48,538 nt of DNA from Actinacidiphila cocklensis (lineage in GTDB: Bacteria; Actinomycetota; Actinomycetes; Streptomycetales; Streptomycetaceae), in the NCBI RefSeq assembly GCF_907177275.1, contig NZ_CAJSLV010000085.1, positions 1-48,538 of the forward strand, given 5' to 3'. Position 1 is the stretch's first letter; every line of letters starts with the position of its first letter. Under the pieces are notes generated by a model. The model was not told where the DNA came from. It saw nothing but the letters and a program-made list of their open reading frames with translations, and did no database searches. The translations under genes and the position numbers were made by a program. Below, piece after piece: positions 6,842 through 14,312 of the stretch.

Positions 6842-7852
6842 ATGGAATACACGCAGCTGGGCCGAACCGGCCTCAAGGTCGGGCGACTTGTGCTCGGGAC
6901 GATGAACTTCGGGTCGGAGACGGACGAGGGCGCCGCGCACAAGATCATGGACGCCGCCCTGGACGCGGGGGTGAACTTCTTCGACACCGCCAACATCTAC
7001 GGCGACGACAACCGCAAGGGCCTCACCGAGGAAGTGCTCGGCCGGTGGTTCGCCCAGGGCGGCGGGCGGCGGGACAAGGTGGTGCTGGCCACCAAGCTCT
7101 ACGGGAACATGACCAACGACGGCACGCCCTGGAACGAGCAGTCCTGGCCCAACCACGACCATCTCTCCGCGCTGAACATCCGGCGCGAGGTCGAGGCCAG
7201 CCTCCGGCGCCTCGGCACCGACCACATCGACGTCTACCAGTTCCACCACGTCGACCGGGCCACGCCCTGGGACGAGATCTGGCAGGCCATCGACGTGCTC
7301 GTCACCCAGGGCAAGATCCTCTACGCCGGGTCGAGCAACTTCGCCGGCTGGCACATCGCCCAGGCCAACGAGGCCGCGCGGCGGCGCGGTTCGCTCGGCC
7401 TGGTCAGCGAGCAGTGCTTCTACAACCTCGCGCAGCGCACCGCGGAGATGGACGTGATCCCGGCGGCGCAGGCGTACGGCCTCGGCGTGATCCCGTGGTC
7501 GCCGCTGAACCAGGGGCTGCTGGGCGGGGCGCTGCGCAAGGAGCGCGAGGGCGGCGGTTCGCGGACGTCGGTGGGCCGCTCGGCGGCGGGGCTCGCGAAC
7601 CCCGCCGTACGCGCGAAGGTCCAGGCGTACGAGGACCTCTGCGCCGCGCACTCCATGGAGCCGGGCGAGGTCGCCCTGGCCTGGCTGCTCACCCGCCCCG
7701 GCGTGACAGGACCGATCGTCGGCCCCCGCACCGCGGAGCACCTGGACTCGGCCCTGCGCGCCCTCGACCTGCACCTCGACGCGGAGCTGCTGGCGGCCCT
7801 GGACGCGGTCTTCCCCGGGCCTGGACCGTCGCCGGAGGCCTTCGCCTGGTGA
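6842..7852 (+). CDS. Aldo/keto reductase (second copy, YajO/Kv-beta-like)
   Basis: A 336-residue oxidoreductase. Catalytic residues are Asp48 and Tyr53 (FFDTANIYGDD), Lys85 (LATKLYG) and His135 (VYQFHHVD). GSSNFAGWHIAQANEAARRRG and VIPWSPLNQGLLGG are typical of the AKR branch that includes YajO and the potassium-channel beta-subunit-like enzymes, and GPIVGPRTAEHLDSAL marks the nucleotide-binding C-terminal region. It probably reduces aldehydes or ketones with NADPH; the substrate is unknown. The ATG follows the large palindrome at 6784-6815; only a weak GGTGTTGGG precedes it. The reading frame is open far upstream, but that part is repeat DNA and unlikely to be translated. It shares only family-level similarity with the reductase at 293. 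Confidence 0.92.
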   Translation: MEYTQLGRTGLKVGRLVLGTMNFGSETDEGAAHKIMDAALDAGVNFFDTANIYGDDNRKGLTEEVLGRWFAQGGGRRDKVVLATKLYGNMTNDGTPWNEQSWPNHDHLSALNIRREVEASLRRLGTDHIDVYQFHHVDRATPWDEIWQAIDVLVTQGKILYAGSSNFAGWHIAQANEAARRRGSLGLVSEQCFYNLAQRTAEMDVIPAAQAYGLGVIPWSPLNQGLLGGALRKEREGGGSRTSVGRSAAGLANPAVRAKVQAYEDLCAAHSMEPGEVALAWLLTRPGVTGPIVGPRTAEHLDSALRALDLHLDAELLAALDAVFPGPGPSPEAFAW

Positions 7853-7891
7853 CGGCGGTTATTCGGGGGCGGTGCGGCCGGGAGGGTCCCG

Positions 7892-7903
7892 TAGCGTGGC
7901 CGC
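7892..7903 (+). promoter_or_regulatory. Leaderless-type -10 element for the LysE remnant
   Basis: TAGCGT at 7892-7897 and a 6-nt spacer precede ATG 7904. The promoter-like arrangement is intact although the gene behind it is shortened. Confidence 0.45.
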
Positions 7904-8176
7904 ATGCTGCGTACCCTGCTGCCCTTCCTCGGCGCCTGCACGCTGATAGCCGCGTCGCCGGGGCCGAGCACGATGCTGATCGTGCGGCAGTCGCTGCGCA
8001 GCCGCCGGGCCGGCTTCCTGACCGTGCTGGGCAACGAGACGGGCGTCTTCGTGTGGGGCACGGTCGCCGCGCTCGGGCTGACCGCGCTGCTCGCGGCGGC
8101 CGTACGGCGGCGGCTGGAGCAGGTCTCCGGCGGCGTCCTGCTGCTGCTCGGCGTCCGGATGGCCGTCGAGAGCTGA
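7904..8176 (+). pseudogene. LysE/RhtB-type exporter with internal in-frame deletion
   Basis: Only 90 residues, against about 205 for normal LysE/RhtB amino-acid exporters. Residues 1-66 are a good LysE N terminus (two hydrophobic segments, SPGPSTMLIVRQSLRSRRAGFLTVLGNETGVFVWG). The last 23 residues (RRRLEQVSGGVLLLLGVRMAVES) match the C-terminal helix of the family. The middle 110-120 residues, containing three or four membrane helices, are missing, while the reading frame is preserved across the join. This looks like an internal deletion. The start has an intact leaderless-type -10 element. Alternatively it could be a deliberately small membrane protein, but the match to both ends of the family argues for a remnant. 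Confidence 0.75.
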
Positions 8177-8195
8177 GGCGTACGCCGCCCCCCGG

Positions 8196-8423
8196 TCAGT
8201 GCGCGGCGGGCGCGGCGGCGCCGCGCACCGTGAGGTCGGCCAGCAGGGACTCGGTGGCGGCCGCCACCGCGTCCACCGCCGCGTCGAAGGCCTCGCGGTT
8301 GTGGGCCGCCGGCGCGCGGAAGCCGGAGATCTTGCGGACGTACTGCAGGGCGGCCGCCCGGATGTCCTCGTCGTGGACCTCGGGGGTCATCGGGGGGCGC
8401 AGGGTCTTGATGCTTCGGCACAT
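8196..8423 (-). CDS. DUF2277 family protein
   Basis: A 75-residue protein. MCRSIKTLRPP at the N terminus, then DEDIRAAALQYVRKISGFRAPAAHNREAFDAAVDAVAAAT, is the diagnostic sequence of DUF2277, a small actinobacterial family. It looks mostly helical, and function is unknown. ATG at 8423 has GGAGG upstream, which decides the start against a longer frame from 8498. The gene converges with the LysE remnant and is divergent from the chitosanase gene. Confidence 0.88.
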   Translation of the reverse strand: MCRSIKTLRPPMTPEVHDEDIRAAALQYVRKISGFRAPAAHNREAFDAAVDAVAAATESLLADLTVRGAAAPAAH

Positions 8424-8510
8424 GCCTCCAGTGTGCCGCGCGGGTCCGACAACCCGACCGCTCCAGCCTCTTGGCTCACAGCCGACCCGGTGCTTCAATG
8501 CCTTCTATTG

Positions 8511-8529
8511 GTTAGGAACCTTTCCTAAC
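8511..8529. promoter_or_regulatory. Palindromic operator upstream of the chitosanase gene
   Basis: GTTAGGAACCTTTCCTAAC is a 19-bp inverted repeat with perfect 8-bp arms, 66 bp upstream of the chitosanase start. A palindrome of this type is known upstream of other Streptomyces chitosanase genes, where a ROK-family repressor (CsnR) binds it and chitosan oligomers relieve repression. No such regulator gene is in this window, so it would act from elsewhere. Confidence 0.8.
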
Positions 8530-8594
8530 TGCACAGCCACGCACCGCAGTTGGCCGCCCCGCACCGGCGGAGGCGGCCGGAAACGGAGACGCAC

Positions 8595-9494
8595 GTGCAC
8601 CAGTCCCCCCACGCGACCCTGCACTCCCACAAGGCCCGGCGACCCAGCCGCCGCATCGCGCTGATCGCCGCGGCCGGCGTCCTGGCCGGCGGCGGCGCGT
8701 CGCTCGCGCTGGCCGGCACCGGCAACGCGGCGGCGGCCCCCCGGCACGCGCCCGCCGCCGCGCCCGCCGCGGCGGGCGCGGGCCTCGCCGACCCGCACAA
8801 GAAGGAGATCGCGATGGAGCTGGTCTCCTCCGCGGAGAACTCCTCGCTCGACTGGAAGGCCCAGTACAAGTACATCGAGGACATCGGCGACGGCCGCGGC
8901 TACACCGCCGGCATCATCGGATTCTGCTCGGGCACCGGCGACATGCTGGAGCTGGTCCAGCACTACACCGACCTCGAACCCGGCAACGTCCTGGCGAAGT
9001 ACCTGCCCGCCCTGGAGCAGGTCAACGGCTCCGACTCGCACTCCGGCCTCGGCTCGGCCTTCGTCAGCGCGTGGAAGACCGCCGCGAAGGACACCGTCTT
9101 CCAGCAGGCGCAGAACGACGAGCGCGACGGCGTGTACTTCAACCCGTCGGTGAACCAGGCCAAGTCCGACGGCCTCGGCACCCTCGGGCAGTTCATCTAC
9201 TACGACGCCATCGTCATGCACGGCCCCGGCGACGACCCGGTCAGCTTCGGCGGCATCCGCAAGACCGCGATGAAGAAGGCCAAGACGCCGGCGCTGGGCG
9301 GCAACGAGACCACCTACCTCAACGCCTTCCTCGACGCCCGCAGGGCCGCGATGAAGACCGAGGACGCGCACGACGACACCAGCCGCGTCGACACCGAGCA
9401 GCGCCCCTTCCTCCAGGCGGGCAACCTCAACCTCGACCCGCCGCTGCGCTGGAAGACGTACGGGGACCCGTACGAGATCCTCACCCTGCCGTAG
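8595..9494 (+). CDS. csn: Secreted chitosanase, glycoside hydrolase family 46
   Basis: A 299-residue exported endo-hydrolase that cuts beta-1,4 links in chitosan. The N terminus carries RRPSRRIALIAAAGVLAGG, an arginine pair before a hydrophobic stretch compatible with Tat (or Sec) export; cleavage probably falls in the Ala-rich stretch near residues 45-65. The mature part is closely like the well-known Streptomyces sp. N174 enzyme. The catalytic Glu sits in ELVSSAENSSLDWKAQYKYI and the catalytic Asp in EDIGDGRGYTAG. GTG 8595 follows CGGAG at proper spacing and gives a normal signal peptide; an upstream TTG at 8550 is unlikely. A CsnR-type palindrome lies upstream and a strong hairpin (9503-9540) follows. 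Confidence 0.96.
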   Translation: MHQSPHATLHSHKARRPSRRIALIAAAGVLAGGGASLALAGTGNAAAAPRHAPAAAPAAAGAGLADPHKKEIAMELVSSAENSSLDWKAQYKYIEDIGDGRGYTAGIIGFCSGTGDMLELVQHYTDLEPGNVLAKYLPALEQVNGSDSHSGLGSAFVSAWKTAAKDTVFQQAQNDERDGVYFNPSVNQAKSDGLGTLGQFIYYDAIVMHGPGDDPVSFGGIRKTAMKKAKTPALGGNETTYLNAFLDARRAAMKTEDAHDDTSRVDTEQRPFLQAGNLNLDPPLRWKTYGDPYEILTLP

Positions 9495-9502
9495 CACCCG
9501 AG

Positions 9503-9540
9503 GCGGCCCGGACGCGCGCGCCATCCCGCGCCCGGGCCGC
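9503..9540 (+). terminator. Hairpin after the chitosanase gene
   Basis: GCGGCCCGG (9503-9511) pairs perfectly with CCGGGCCGC (9532-9540), extended by inner GCGCG/CGCGC pairing past a two-base bulge. It begins 8 bp after the stop codon. No T-run follows, as is common for terminators in high-GC actinomycetes. Confidence 0.65.
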
Positions 9541-9609
9541 TGCTAGGCTCCGGCTACGCCCGCAGAGGTCCGATGTCTGCGCCCCCGTACGAGTGAGGAG
9601 CCGCCGCTC

Positions 9610-10032
9610 ATGCTGCGCTACCAGCTGACCCACCCGACGATTCTGGCCGCCCTGGCCTCCGCGGGCCACGGCTCCCGGGTCCTGATCAGCGACGGCCACT
9701 ACCCGCACACCACCGGCGCCAACCCGGCGGCCGAGCGCGTCTACCTCAACCTCGCCCCCGACCGGCTGCTGGTCACCGAGGTGCTCGCCGCCCTGACCGA
9801 CGCGGTGCCGATCGAGTCGGCCACGGTGATGACCCCGCCCGCCGACCAGCCCGAGCCCCCCGTCTTCGCCGAGTTCCGCACCGCCCTCCCCCACCTCCCG
9901 GCCCTCACCCCCCTGGACCGCTTCGCCTTCTACGACACCGCCCGCGGCCCCGACACCACCCTCGTCATCGCCACCGGCGACCGCCGCACCTACGCCAACC
10001 TCCTCCTGACCCTCGGCGTCCGCCAGGACTGA
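9610..10032 (+). CDS. RbsD/FucU family sugar mutarotase
   Basis: A 140-residue cytoplasmic protein of the RbsD/FucU fold. These enzymes interconvert pyranose forms or anomers of ribose or fucose before phosphorylation. The catalytic His20 and Asp28 positions appear in SAGHGSRVLISDGHYPHTTGANP. GAGGAG precedes the ATG at suitable spacing, and TAGGCT further upstream (9543-9548) is a possible -10. No sugar kinase or ABC transporter is adjacent, so it is not in the classic rbs operon and the physiological sugar is unknown. The stop codon is 5 bp from that of the convergent HxlR gene. Confidence 0.88.
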   Translation: MLRYQLTHPTILAALASAGHGSRVLISDGHYPHTTGANPAAERVYLNLAPDRLLVTEVLAALTDAVPIESATVMTPPADQPEPPVFAEFRTALPHLPALTPLDRFAFYDTARGPDTTLVIATGDRRTYANLLLTLGVRQD

Positions 10033-10036
10033 CCCG

Positions 10037-10408
10037 CTACGGCGCCTCGTAGGACTCGCGGGCGGTGAGGAGTTCCTCCCAGTGGTCCGCCGCCCAGGCG
10101 CACGCCGCGTTCAGCGGGGTGAGCATGCTGCGGCCCAGCGGGGTCAGGGCGTACTCGACGCGGAGGTCGGGGTGCGGGTGGGAGGTGCGGGTGATGAGGC
10201 CGTCGCGCTGGAGGGTGCGCAGGGAGCGGGTGAGGACCTTCGGGGTGGCGCGGTGCAGCGGGACGCGCAGTTCGGAGAAGCGGCGCGGGCCGTCCTCCAG
10301 GCAGCGCAGGACCAGGGCCGCCCACTTGTCGCCGAAGCGGAAGGGCACGAGGGAGGACGGGCACAGCTCGTCGAACATGTCGGGGGCCAGCGGCTGCCGT
10401 TGCGTCAT
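10037..10408 (-). CDS. HxlR-family winged-helix transcriptional regulator
   Basis: A 123-residue regulator. FGDKWAALVLRCLEDGPRRFSELRVPLHRATPKVLTRSLRTLQRDGLITRT is the typical HxlR winged-helix, followed by the wing VEYALTPLGRSML. Cys16 (ELCPSS) is in the position of the redox-sensing cysteine found in many members such as YodB and HypR. ATG 10408 has GCAGGAG upstream. It is divergent from an NAD(P)-binding oxidoreductase gene with a 33-bp inverted repeat between them, the common arrangement for a regulator controlling its neighbour in response to electrophiles or quinones (inference). Confidence 0.92.
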   Translation of the reverse strand: MTQRQPLAPDMFDELCPSSLVPFRFGDKWAALVLRCLEDGPRRFSELRVPLHRATPKVLTRSLRTLQRDGLITRTSHPHPDLRVEYALTPLGRSMLTPLNAACAWAADHWEELLTARESYEAP

Positions 10409-10426
10409 CAGGTCTCCTGCCTCGGC

Positions 10427-10459
10427 GGTATCCGGGTGGTAACCGCCCTCGCGGATACC
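10427..10459. promoter_or_regulatory. Inverted repeat between the HxlR and oxidoreductase genes
   Basis: GGTATCCG (10427-10434) and CGGATACC (10452-10459) are perfect 8-bp arms separated by 17 bp, with GGTGGTAACC between them. The repeat lies 19 bp above the regulator start and 40 bp above the oxidoreductase start, so it is the obvious candidate HxlR operator controlling both. Confidence 0.7.
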
Positions 10460-10498
10460 TTCCCCCGGAGCATCCACTCCCCAGGAGGTATTCCGGCG

Positions 10499-11131
10499 AT
10501 GAGCAGGTTCGTGGTTTTCGGTGCCGGCGGCCGCGCCGGCCGGCAGGCCGTCGCGGAGGCGCGGCGGCGCGGGCACGAGGTCACCGCGGTGGTGCGGGAC
10601 CCGGCGCGCTACGCCGGCGAGGCGGACGGCGGTGTGCGGGTCGCCCAGGGCGACGTCACCGACGCGGCGGACGTCGCGGCCCTGGCGGCAGGGCATGACG
10701 CGGCGGTCCACGCGGCCGCGGTCTACGGCGAGGGCACCGACCCCGGCGCCTTCTTCCCCGCCGCCGCGCGCTCCCTGGTCGCGGGCCTGGGGCAGGCCGG
10801 GGTCGGCCGGCTCGTCGCCGTCGGGCTCTCGGTGCTGCTGCCGGGCGCCGACGGGACCCGGCAGATCGACGTGCTCCCCGCGGAGTTCCGCCCCTTCTGC
10901 CTGGCGCACGAATCCGGCCTCGACGTGCTGCGCGCCGAGGGCGGCGCGCTGGACTGGGTGTACGTGAGCCCCGCGGGCGACTTCGACCACGACGGCGGGC
11001 GCACCGGCCGCTACGGCGTCCGCGCCCACGGCGACCCCGCGGCCCGCATCTCCTACGCCGACTTCGCCGTCGCGCTGCTCGACGAGGCCGAGAAGGCGCG
11101 GCACTCCCGCAGCCACCTCGCGGTGTCCTGA
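10499..11131 (+). CDS. NAD(P)-dependent epimerase/dehydratase-like oxidoreductase (NmrA/YhfK-like)
   Basis: A 210-residue short-chain dehydrogenase-like protein. The N-terminal VVFGAGGRAGRQAVAEARRRGHEV is a Rossmann dinucleotide-binding motif, followed by AVVRDP and QGDVTDAADVAALAAGHDAAV. The catalytic Tyr-x3-Lys of classical SDRs is not evident, as in NmrA/YhfK-like atypical members that act as NAD(P)H-linked reductases or redox sensors. ATG 10499 has AGGAGG just upstream. It is divergent from the HxlR regulator and probably under its control, which suggests a role in handling reactive small molecules. It ends 13 bp from the stop of the convergent histidine kinase gene. Confidence 0.88.
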   Translation: MSRFVVFGAGGRAGRQAVAEARRRGHEVTAVVRDPARYAGEADGGVRVAQGDVTDAADVAALAAGHDAAVHAAAVYGEGTDPGAFFPAAARSLVAGLGQAGVGRLVAVGLSVLLPGADGTRQIDVLPAEFRPFCLAHESGLDVLRAEGGALDWVYVSPAGDFDHDGGRTGRYGVRAHGDPAARISYADFAVALLDEAEKARHSRSHLAVS

Positions 11132-11144
11132 CGCGGCCGGGGCG

Positions 11145-12677
11145 TCAGGCCGACGGGAGGCGGATGCGGAAGGTCGCGCCCTTCCCCGGCGAGGTGTCCA
11201 GCTCGACGTGGCCGCCGTGCGCGGTGATCAGCGCCGCCGCGATGGACAGGCCGAGGCCCGCGCCGCCGCCGGCGGCCCGGGTGCGGGAGGCGTCGGTGCG
11301 GTAGAAGCGCTCGAAGACCCGGGCCGCCTGCCCGGCCGTCATGCCGGGTCCGCAGTCGGCGACCTCCAGGACGCCGTGGCCGTCCAGGGTGCCGACGCCG
11401 ATGCGGACCGGGGAGCCCGGCGGGGTGTGGGCGACGGCGTTGCCGACCAGGTTGGCGACGACCTGCCGCAGCCTGGCCTCGTCCCCCAGCACGGGCGCGG
11501 GTGCGGGCGGCCCGGCGGCGCCGGGCCCGGTGAGGGTGACCGGGCGGGCCGGGTCGAGGGCGGTGGTGTCGTGCAGCGCGTCCACCGCGAGGGTGCGCAG
11601 GTCCATCGGGGCGAGCTGCACCGGCCGCAGCTCCTCGGTGCGGACCAGCGTGAGCAGGTCCTCGACCAGACCGCCCAGGCGTACGGCCTCGCTCTCGATC
11701 CGGGTCATGGTCCGCTTGACGTCGGCCTCGTCGGGCAGCGCGCCCATCCGGTACAGCTCGGCGAAGCCGCGGATGCCGGCCAGCGGGGTGCGCAGCTCGT
11801 GGCTGGCGTCGGCGACGAAGCGCCGCATCTGGTCCTCGGACTCGGCGCGGGCGGCGAAGGCGGACTCTATCTGGGCGAGCATGCCGTTGAGCGCCAGGGA
11901 GAGCCGGCCCGCCTCGGTGTGCGGCGAGCCGGCCGGCATCCGGTGCGACAGCGGGCGGCCTGCGGCTATCTCGGCCGCGGTCGCCTCGATCTGCCGCAGC
12001 GGCCGCAGCCCGGCCCGTACCGCGAACCAGCCCGCCACCCCGAGCAGCGCCACGACCACCCCGCCGATCAGCAGGAAGGCGGTGCGGAGCCGGTCGGTGG
12101 TGGAGGACACGTCGTCGAGCGAGGCGGCCACGACCACGCCCGCGGGCAGCGAGCGGGCGGCCGAGGCGGACGGAGCGCTCACCGGGACGATCAGCACCCG
12201 CCAGCGCCCGCCGCCGTGGTCGCTGGCCACGTCGAAGGGCATGCCCAGCCGGGCGGTCAGCTCGGCCGCGTCCATGGCGGGCCACAGCGGGCGCGGGTCG
12301 CCGGCCGCGACCGGCAGCCGGAACTGGTCGGAGACCCGGCCGTCGGCGGCGGCGAAGGCCACCACGAACTGGCTGGGCAGCCACGGCCGGTTGCCCGGGC
12401 GGATGTTGCGCGCCGGCGGGATCCCCTCGGTGCCCAGGCGCTGCGCGAGCGGGCCGCCGTAGCGCTCCAGTTGCTGGTCGACCCGCTGCACCAGCCGGCC
12501 GCGCACCGAGCCCAGCACGACGGTGTCGCTGACCGCGAGGCCCAGCAGCACCAGCACCAGCGACAGCAGCACCAGCCGGGAGCGCAGCGACAGCGCGGAG
12601 GGCCGAAAGGACCGCCGGAAGAACCGCCGCCGCATGAGGCGCAGGAAGGGCGGCGGGAAGGACGGAAGGCGGGCCAT
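11145..12677 (-). CDS. Two-component sensor histidine kinase
   Basis: A 510-residue membrane kinase. There is a basic N terminus, a transmembrane segment at about 33-55, an extracytoplasmic domain of about 140 residues, and a second transmembrane segment at about 200-221. These are followed by HAMP (222-275), the phospho-acceptor His293 in VADASHELRTPLAG, and an ATPase domain with NLVGNAVAHTPPGSP (N box), DCGPGM (G1) and GAGLGLSIAAALITAHGG (G2). It resembles the TrcS/MprB group. ATG 12677 starts 1 bp after the regulator stop codon, so the pair is co-translated. The kinase follows the MacAB-like operon on the same strand and may sense the same envelope-related stimulus (inference). Confidence 0.95.
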   Translation of the reverse strand: MARLPSFPPPFLRLMRRRFFRRSFRPSALSLRSRLVLLSLVLVLLGLAVSDTVVLGSVRGRLVQRVDQQLERYGGPLAQRLGTEGIPPARNIRPGNRPWLPSQFVVAFAAADGRVSDQFRLPVAAGDPRPLWPAMDAAELTARLGMPFDVASDHGGGRWRVLIVPVSAPSASAARSLPAGVVVAASLDDVSSTTDRLRTAFLLIGGVVVALLGVAGWFAVRAGLRPLRQIEATAAEIAAGRPLSHRMPAGSPHTEAGRLSLALNGMLAQIESAFAARAESEDQMRRFVADASHELRTPLAGIRGFAELYRMGALPDEADVKRTMTRIESEAVRLGGLVEDLLTLVRTEELRPVQLAPMDLRTLAVDALHDTTALDPARPVTLTGPGAAGPPAPAPVLGDEARLRQVVANLVGNAVAHTPPGSPVRIGVGTLDGHGVLEVADCGPGMTAGQAARVFERFYRTDASRTRAAGGGAGLGLSIAAALITAHGGHVELDTSPGKGATFRIRLPSA

Positions 12678-12678
12678 G

Positions 12679-13416
12679 TCAGCCTTGCGCCTGCACCGGG
12701 CGGCGCAGCACGTAGCCGACGCCCCGCACGGTGTGGATGAGCTTGGCGGCTCCGTCCGCGCCCGAGTCGACCTTGCGCCGCACGTACGAGATGTACGACT
12801 CGACGATGCTCAGGTCGCCGCCGAAGTCGTACGCCCACACGTGGTCGAGTATCTGCAGCTTGGAGACGACCCGGTCGGCGTTGGCCATCAGGTAGGCGAG
12901 CAGCTTGAACTCGGTGGGGGACAGCGACACCTGGCGCCCGGCGCGCAGCACCTGGTGGCCGACGGTGTCCAGCTCCAGGTCGCCGGCGACCAGCCGCCCG
13001 TCGTCGGTGCCGCCGCCGGTGCGGCGCAGGATCGCCCGGATGCGGGCGATCAGCTCCTCCAGGCTGAACGGCTTGGTGACGTAGTCGTCGCCGCCGGCCG
13101 TCAGCCCGCTGATCTTGTCCTCGACGCCGTCCTTGGCAGTGAGGAACAGCACCGGCAGGCGGTCGTCGGCGCCGGCCCGCGGGTGCGGCCCGGCCTCCTC
13201 GCGGAGCCGTCCGACGACCGCGAAGCCGTTCATGTCGGGCAGCATCACGTCGAGGACGACCAGGTCGGGCCGCTCACGGGCGACGGCGGCCAGCGCGTCC
13301 GCGCCGGTCGCGGCCGAGACGACCCTGAAGCCGACGAAACGCAGCGACGCCGACAGCAGTTCCCTGATGTTCGGTTCGTCGTCCACCACCAGCAGGCTTG
13401 CCTCGGGTGTGTCCAT
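12679..13416 (-). CDS. Response regulator, OmpR/PhoB family
   Basis: A 245-residue regulator with a receiver domain (about 7-128) and an OmpR-type winged helix (about 140-238). The acidic pocket is VVDDE at 10-14, the phospho-acceptor is Asp56 (VVLDVMLPDMNG), and the switch residues are Thr in FLTAKDG and Lys in YVTKPF. The DNA-binding part shows LSPTEFKLLAYLMANADRVVSK and YISYVRRKVD. It is close to the TrcR type. The receiver has a small insertion (EEAGPHPRAGADDRLP) before beta-4. It is read first in the pair, then the kinase. The 90-bp spacer to the upstream DUF5666-like gene may hold its own promoter. Confidence 0.95.
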   Translation of the reverse strand: MDTPEASLLVVDDEPNIRELLSASLRFVGFRVVSAATGADALAAVARERPDLVVLDVMLPDMNGFAVVGRLREEAGPHPRAGADDRLPVLFLTAKDGVEDKISGLTAGGDDYVTKPFSLEELIARIRAILRRTGGGTDDGRLVAGDLELDTVGHQVLRAGRQVSLSPTEFKLLAYLMANADRVVSKLQILDHVWAYDFGGDLSIVESYISYVRRKVDSGADGAAKLIHTVRGVGYVLRRPVQAQG

Positions 13417-13506
13417 CCGGCGTCCTCCCGGCCCGGTCGTGCGGCCGTACGGTGCCGCGACGCGCTGTCGCCGGGCACCGTACGCCGCTGAGCTGTGAGC
13501 GGGACG

Positions 13507-14277
13507 TCAGTTCCCGCCGGCGCCGCCCGCACCGCCGAAGCCGCCGCCGGTCCCGATGCCGCCGCCGAAGCCCCCGCCGAAGCCGGTCGGGGCGGTGGCG
13601 CCCTCGGTGACGGTGGTGGCGGTGATGCCGCCGGAGGCGCCCTGGGTGCCGCGCACGGTCACCGTCTGGCCGGGCTTGAGGTCGGAGACCTTGCCGTCCT
13701 TGGACTCGGTGACCTTGGTGGACGCGCCGGTGGTGACCTTGACGATGTCGCCCTGGGCGTCCGTGACATAGATGGTGCTGCCGTCGACCAGCTTGACGGT
13801 GCCGAAGGTCAGCCCGCCGGCCGCGGCGCCCGTACCCGTACCCGTACCCGCGGTGGCGCCCGTGCCGCCGGCCGCGCCGCCGAAGCGGCCCGTCCCCGTA
13901 CCGGCGCCCGCACCGCTGCGGGCGCCGGTGAGCCCGGCGAAGGGGTTGCCGGCGGACGCCGTGCCGTTCAGGTGGTGCTTCTCGACCAGCGCGCCGCCCG
14001 CGAAGGCGGCCGCCGCGACGATCCCGGCCGACAGCACCAGCGTCAGCCACGGCAGTTTGCGGCGCGGCGGTGCGGCCAGCTCCGCGGTGATGTCCCGCGC
14101 GTCCGGCGGCTCCGCCAGGACGTCCTCGGGCCGCTGGGCCGGCGGGCCGCCGTGCCCCTCGATCAGGTCGGAACCGCGCCGGATCTCGATCCCGCCGGTG
14201 CCCTGCCCAGGGACGAGCGGCAGCAGATCCGTGCCGGAGTCGTCCGCCTTGACCAGCTCGGAACGGCGTCGCGCCAT
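13507..14277 (-). CDS. Membrane-anchored Gly-rich protein with DUF5666-like domain
   Basis: A 256-residue protein. A charged cytoplasmic N terminus (1-74) is followed by one transmembrane helix (76-97, LPWLTLVLSAGIVAAAAFAGGAL). Next is a Gly/Thr-rich tract (about 105-150, partly from CCCGTA repeats in the DNA) and a small beta domain (152-222; FGTVKLVDGSTIYVTD, KVTESKDGKVSDLKPGQTVTVRG) resembling DUF5666/OB-like modules. A Gly-rich tail ends the protein. It sits 35 bp after the MacB-like permease in the same direction and is probably the last gene of that operon, with its folded part outside the membrane. ATG 14277 has GGGAG upstream. Function unknown. Confidence 0.8.
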   Translation of the reverse strand: MARRRSELVKADDSGTDLLPLVPGQGTGGIEIRRGSDLIEGHGGPPAQRPEDVLAEPPDARDITAELAAPPRRKLPWLTLVLSAGIVAAAAFAGGALVEKHHLNGTASAGNPFAGLTGARSGAGAGTGTGRFGGAAGGTGATAGTGTGTGAAAGGLTFGTVKLVDGSTIYVTDAQGDIVKVTTGASTKVTESKDGKVSDLKPGQTVTVRGTQGASGGITATTVTEGATAPTGFGGGFGGGIGTGGGFGGAGGAGGN

Positions 14278-14312
14278 CTCGGCTTCTCCCTTGTGTGTGA
14301 AAGCTGTGCGAA

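Noticed and set aside
11208..12740. A 510-codon frame antisense to the histidine kinase
   Set aside because: Gly/Ala/Arg/Gln-rich shadow with no domain; the opposite frame has all kinase motifs.
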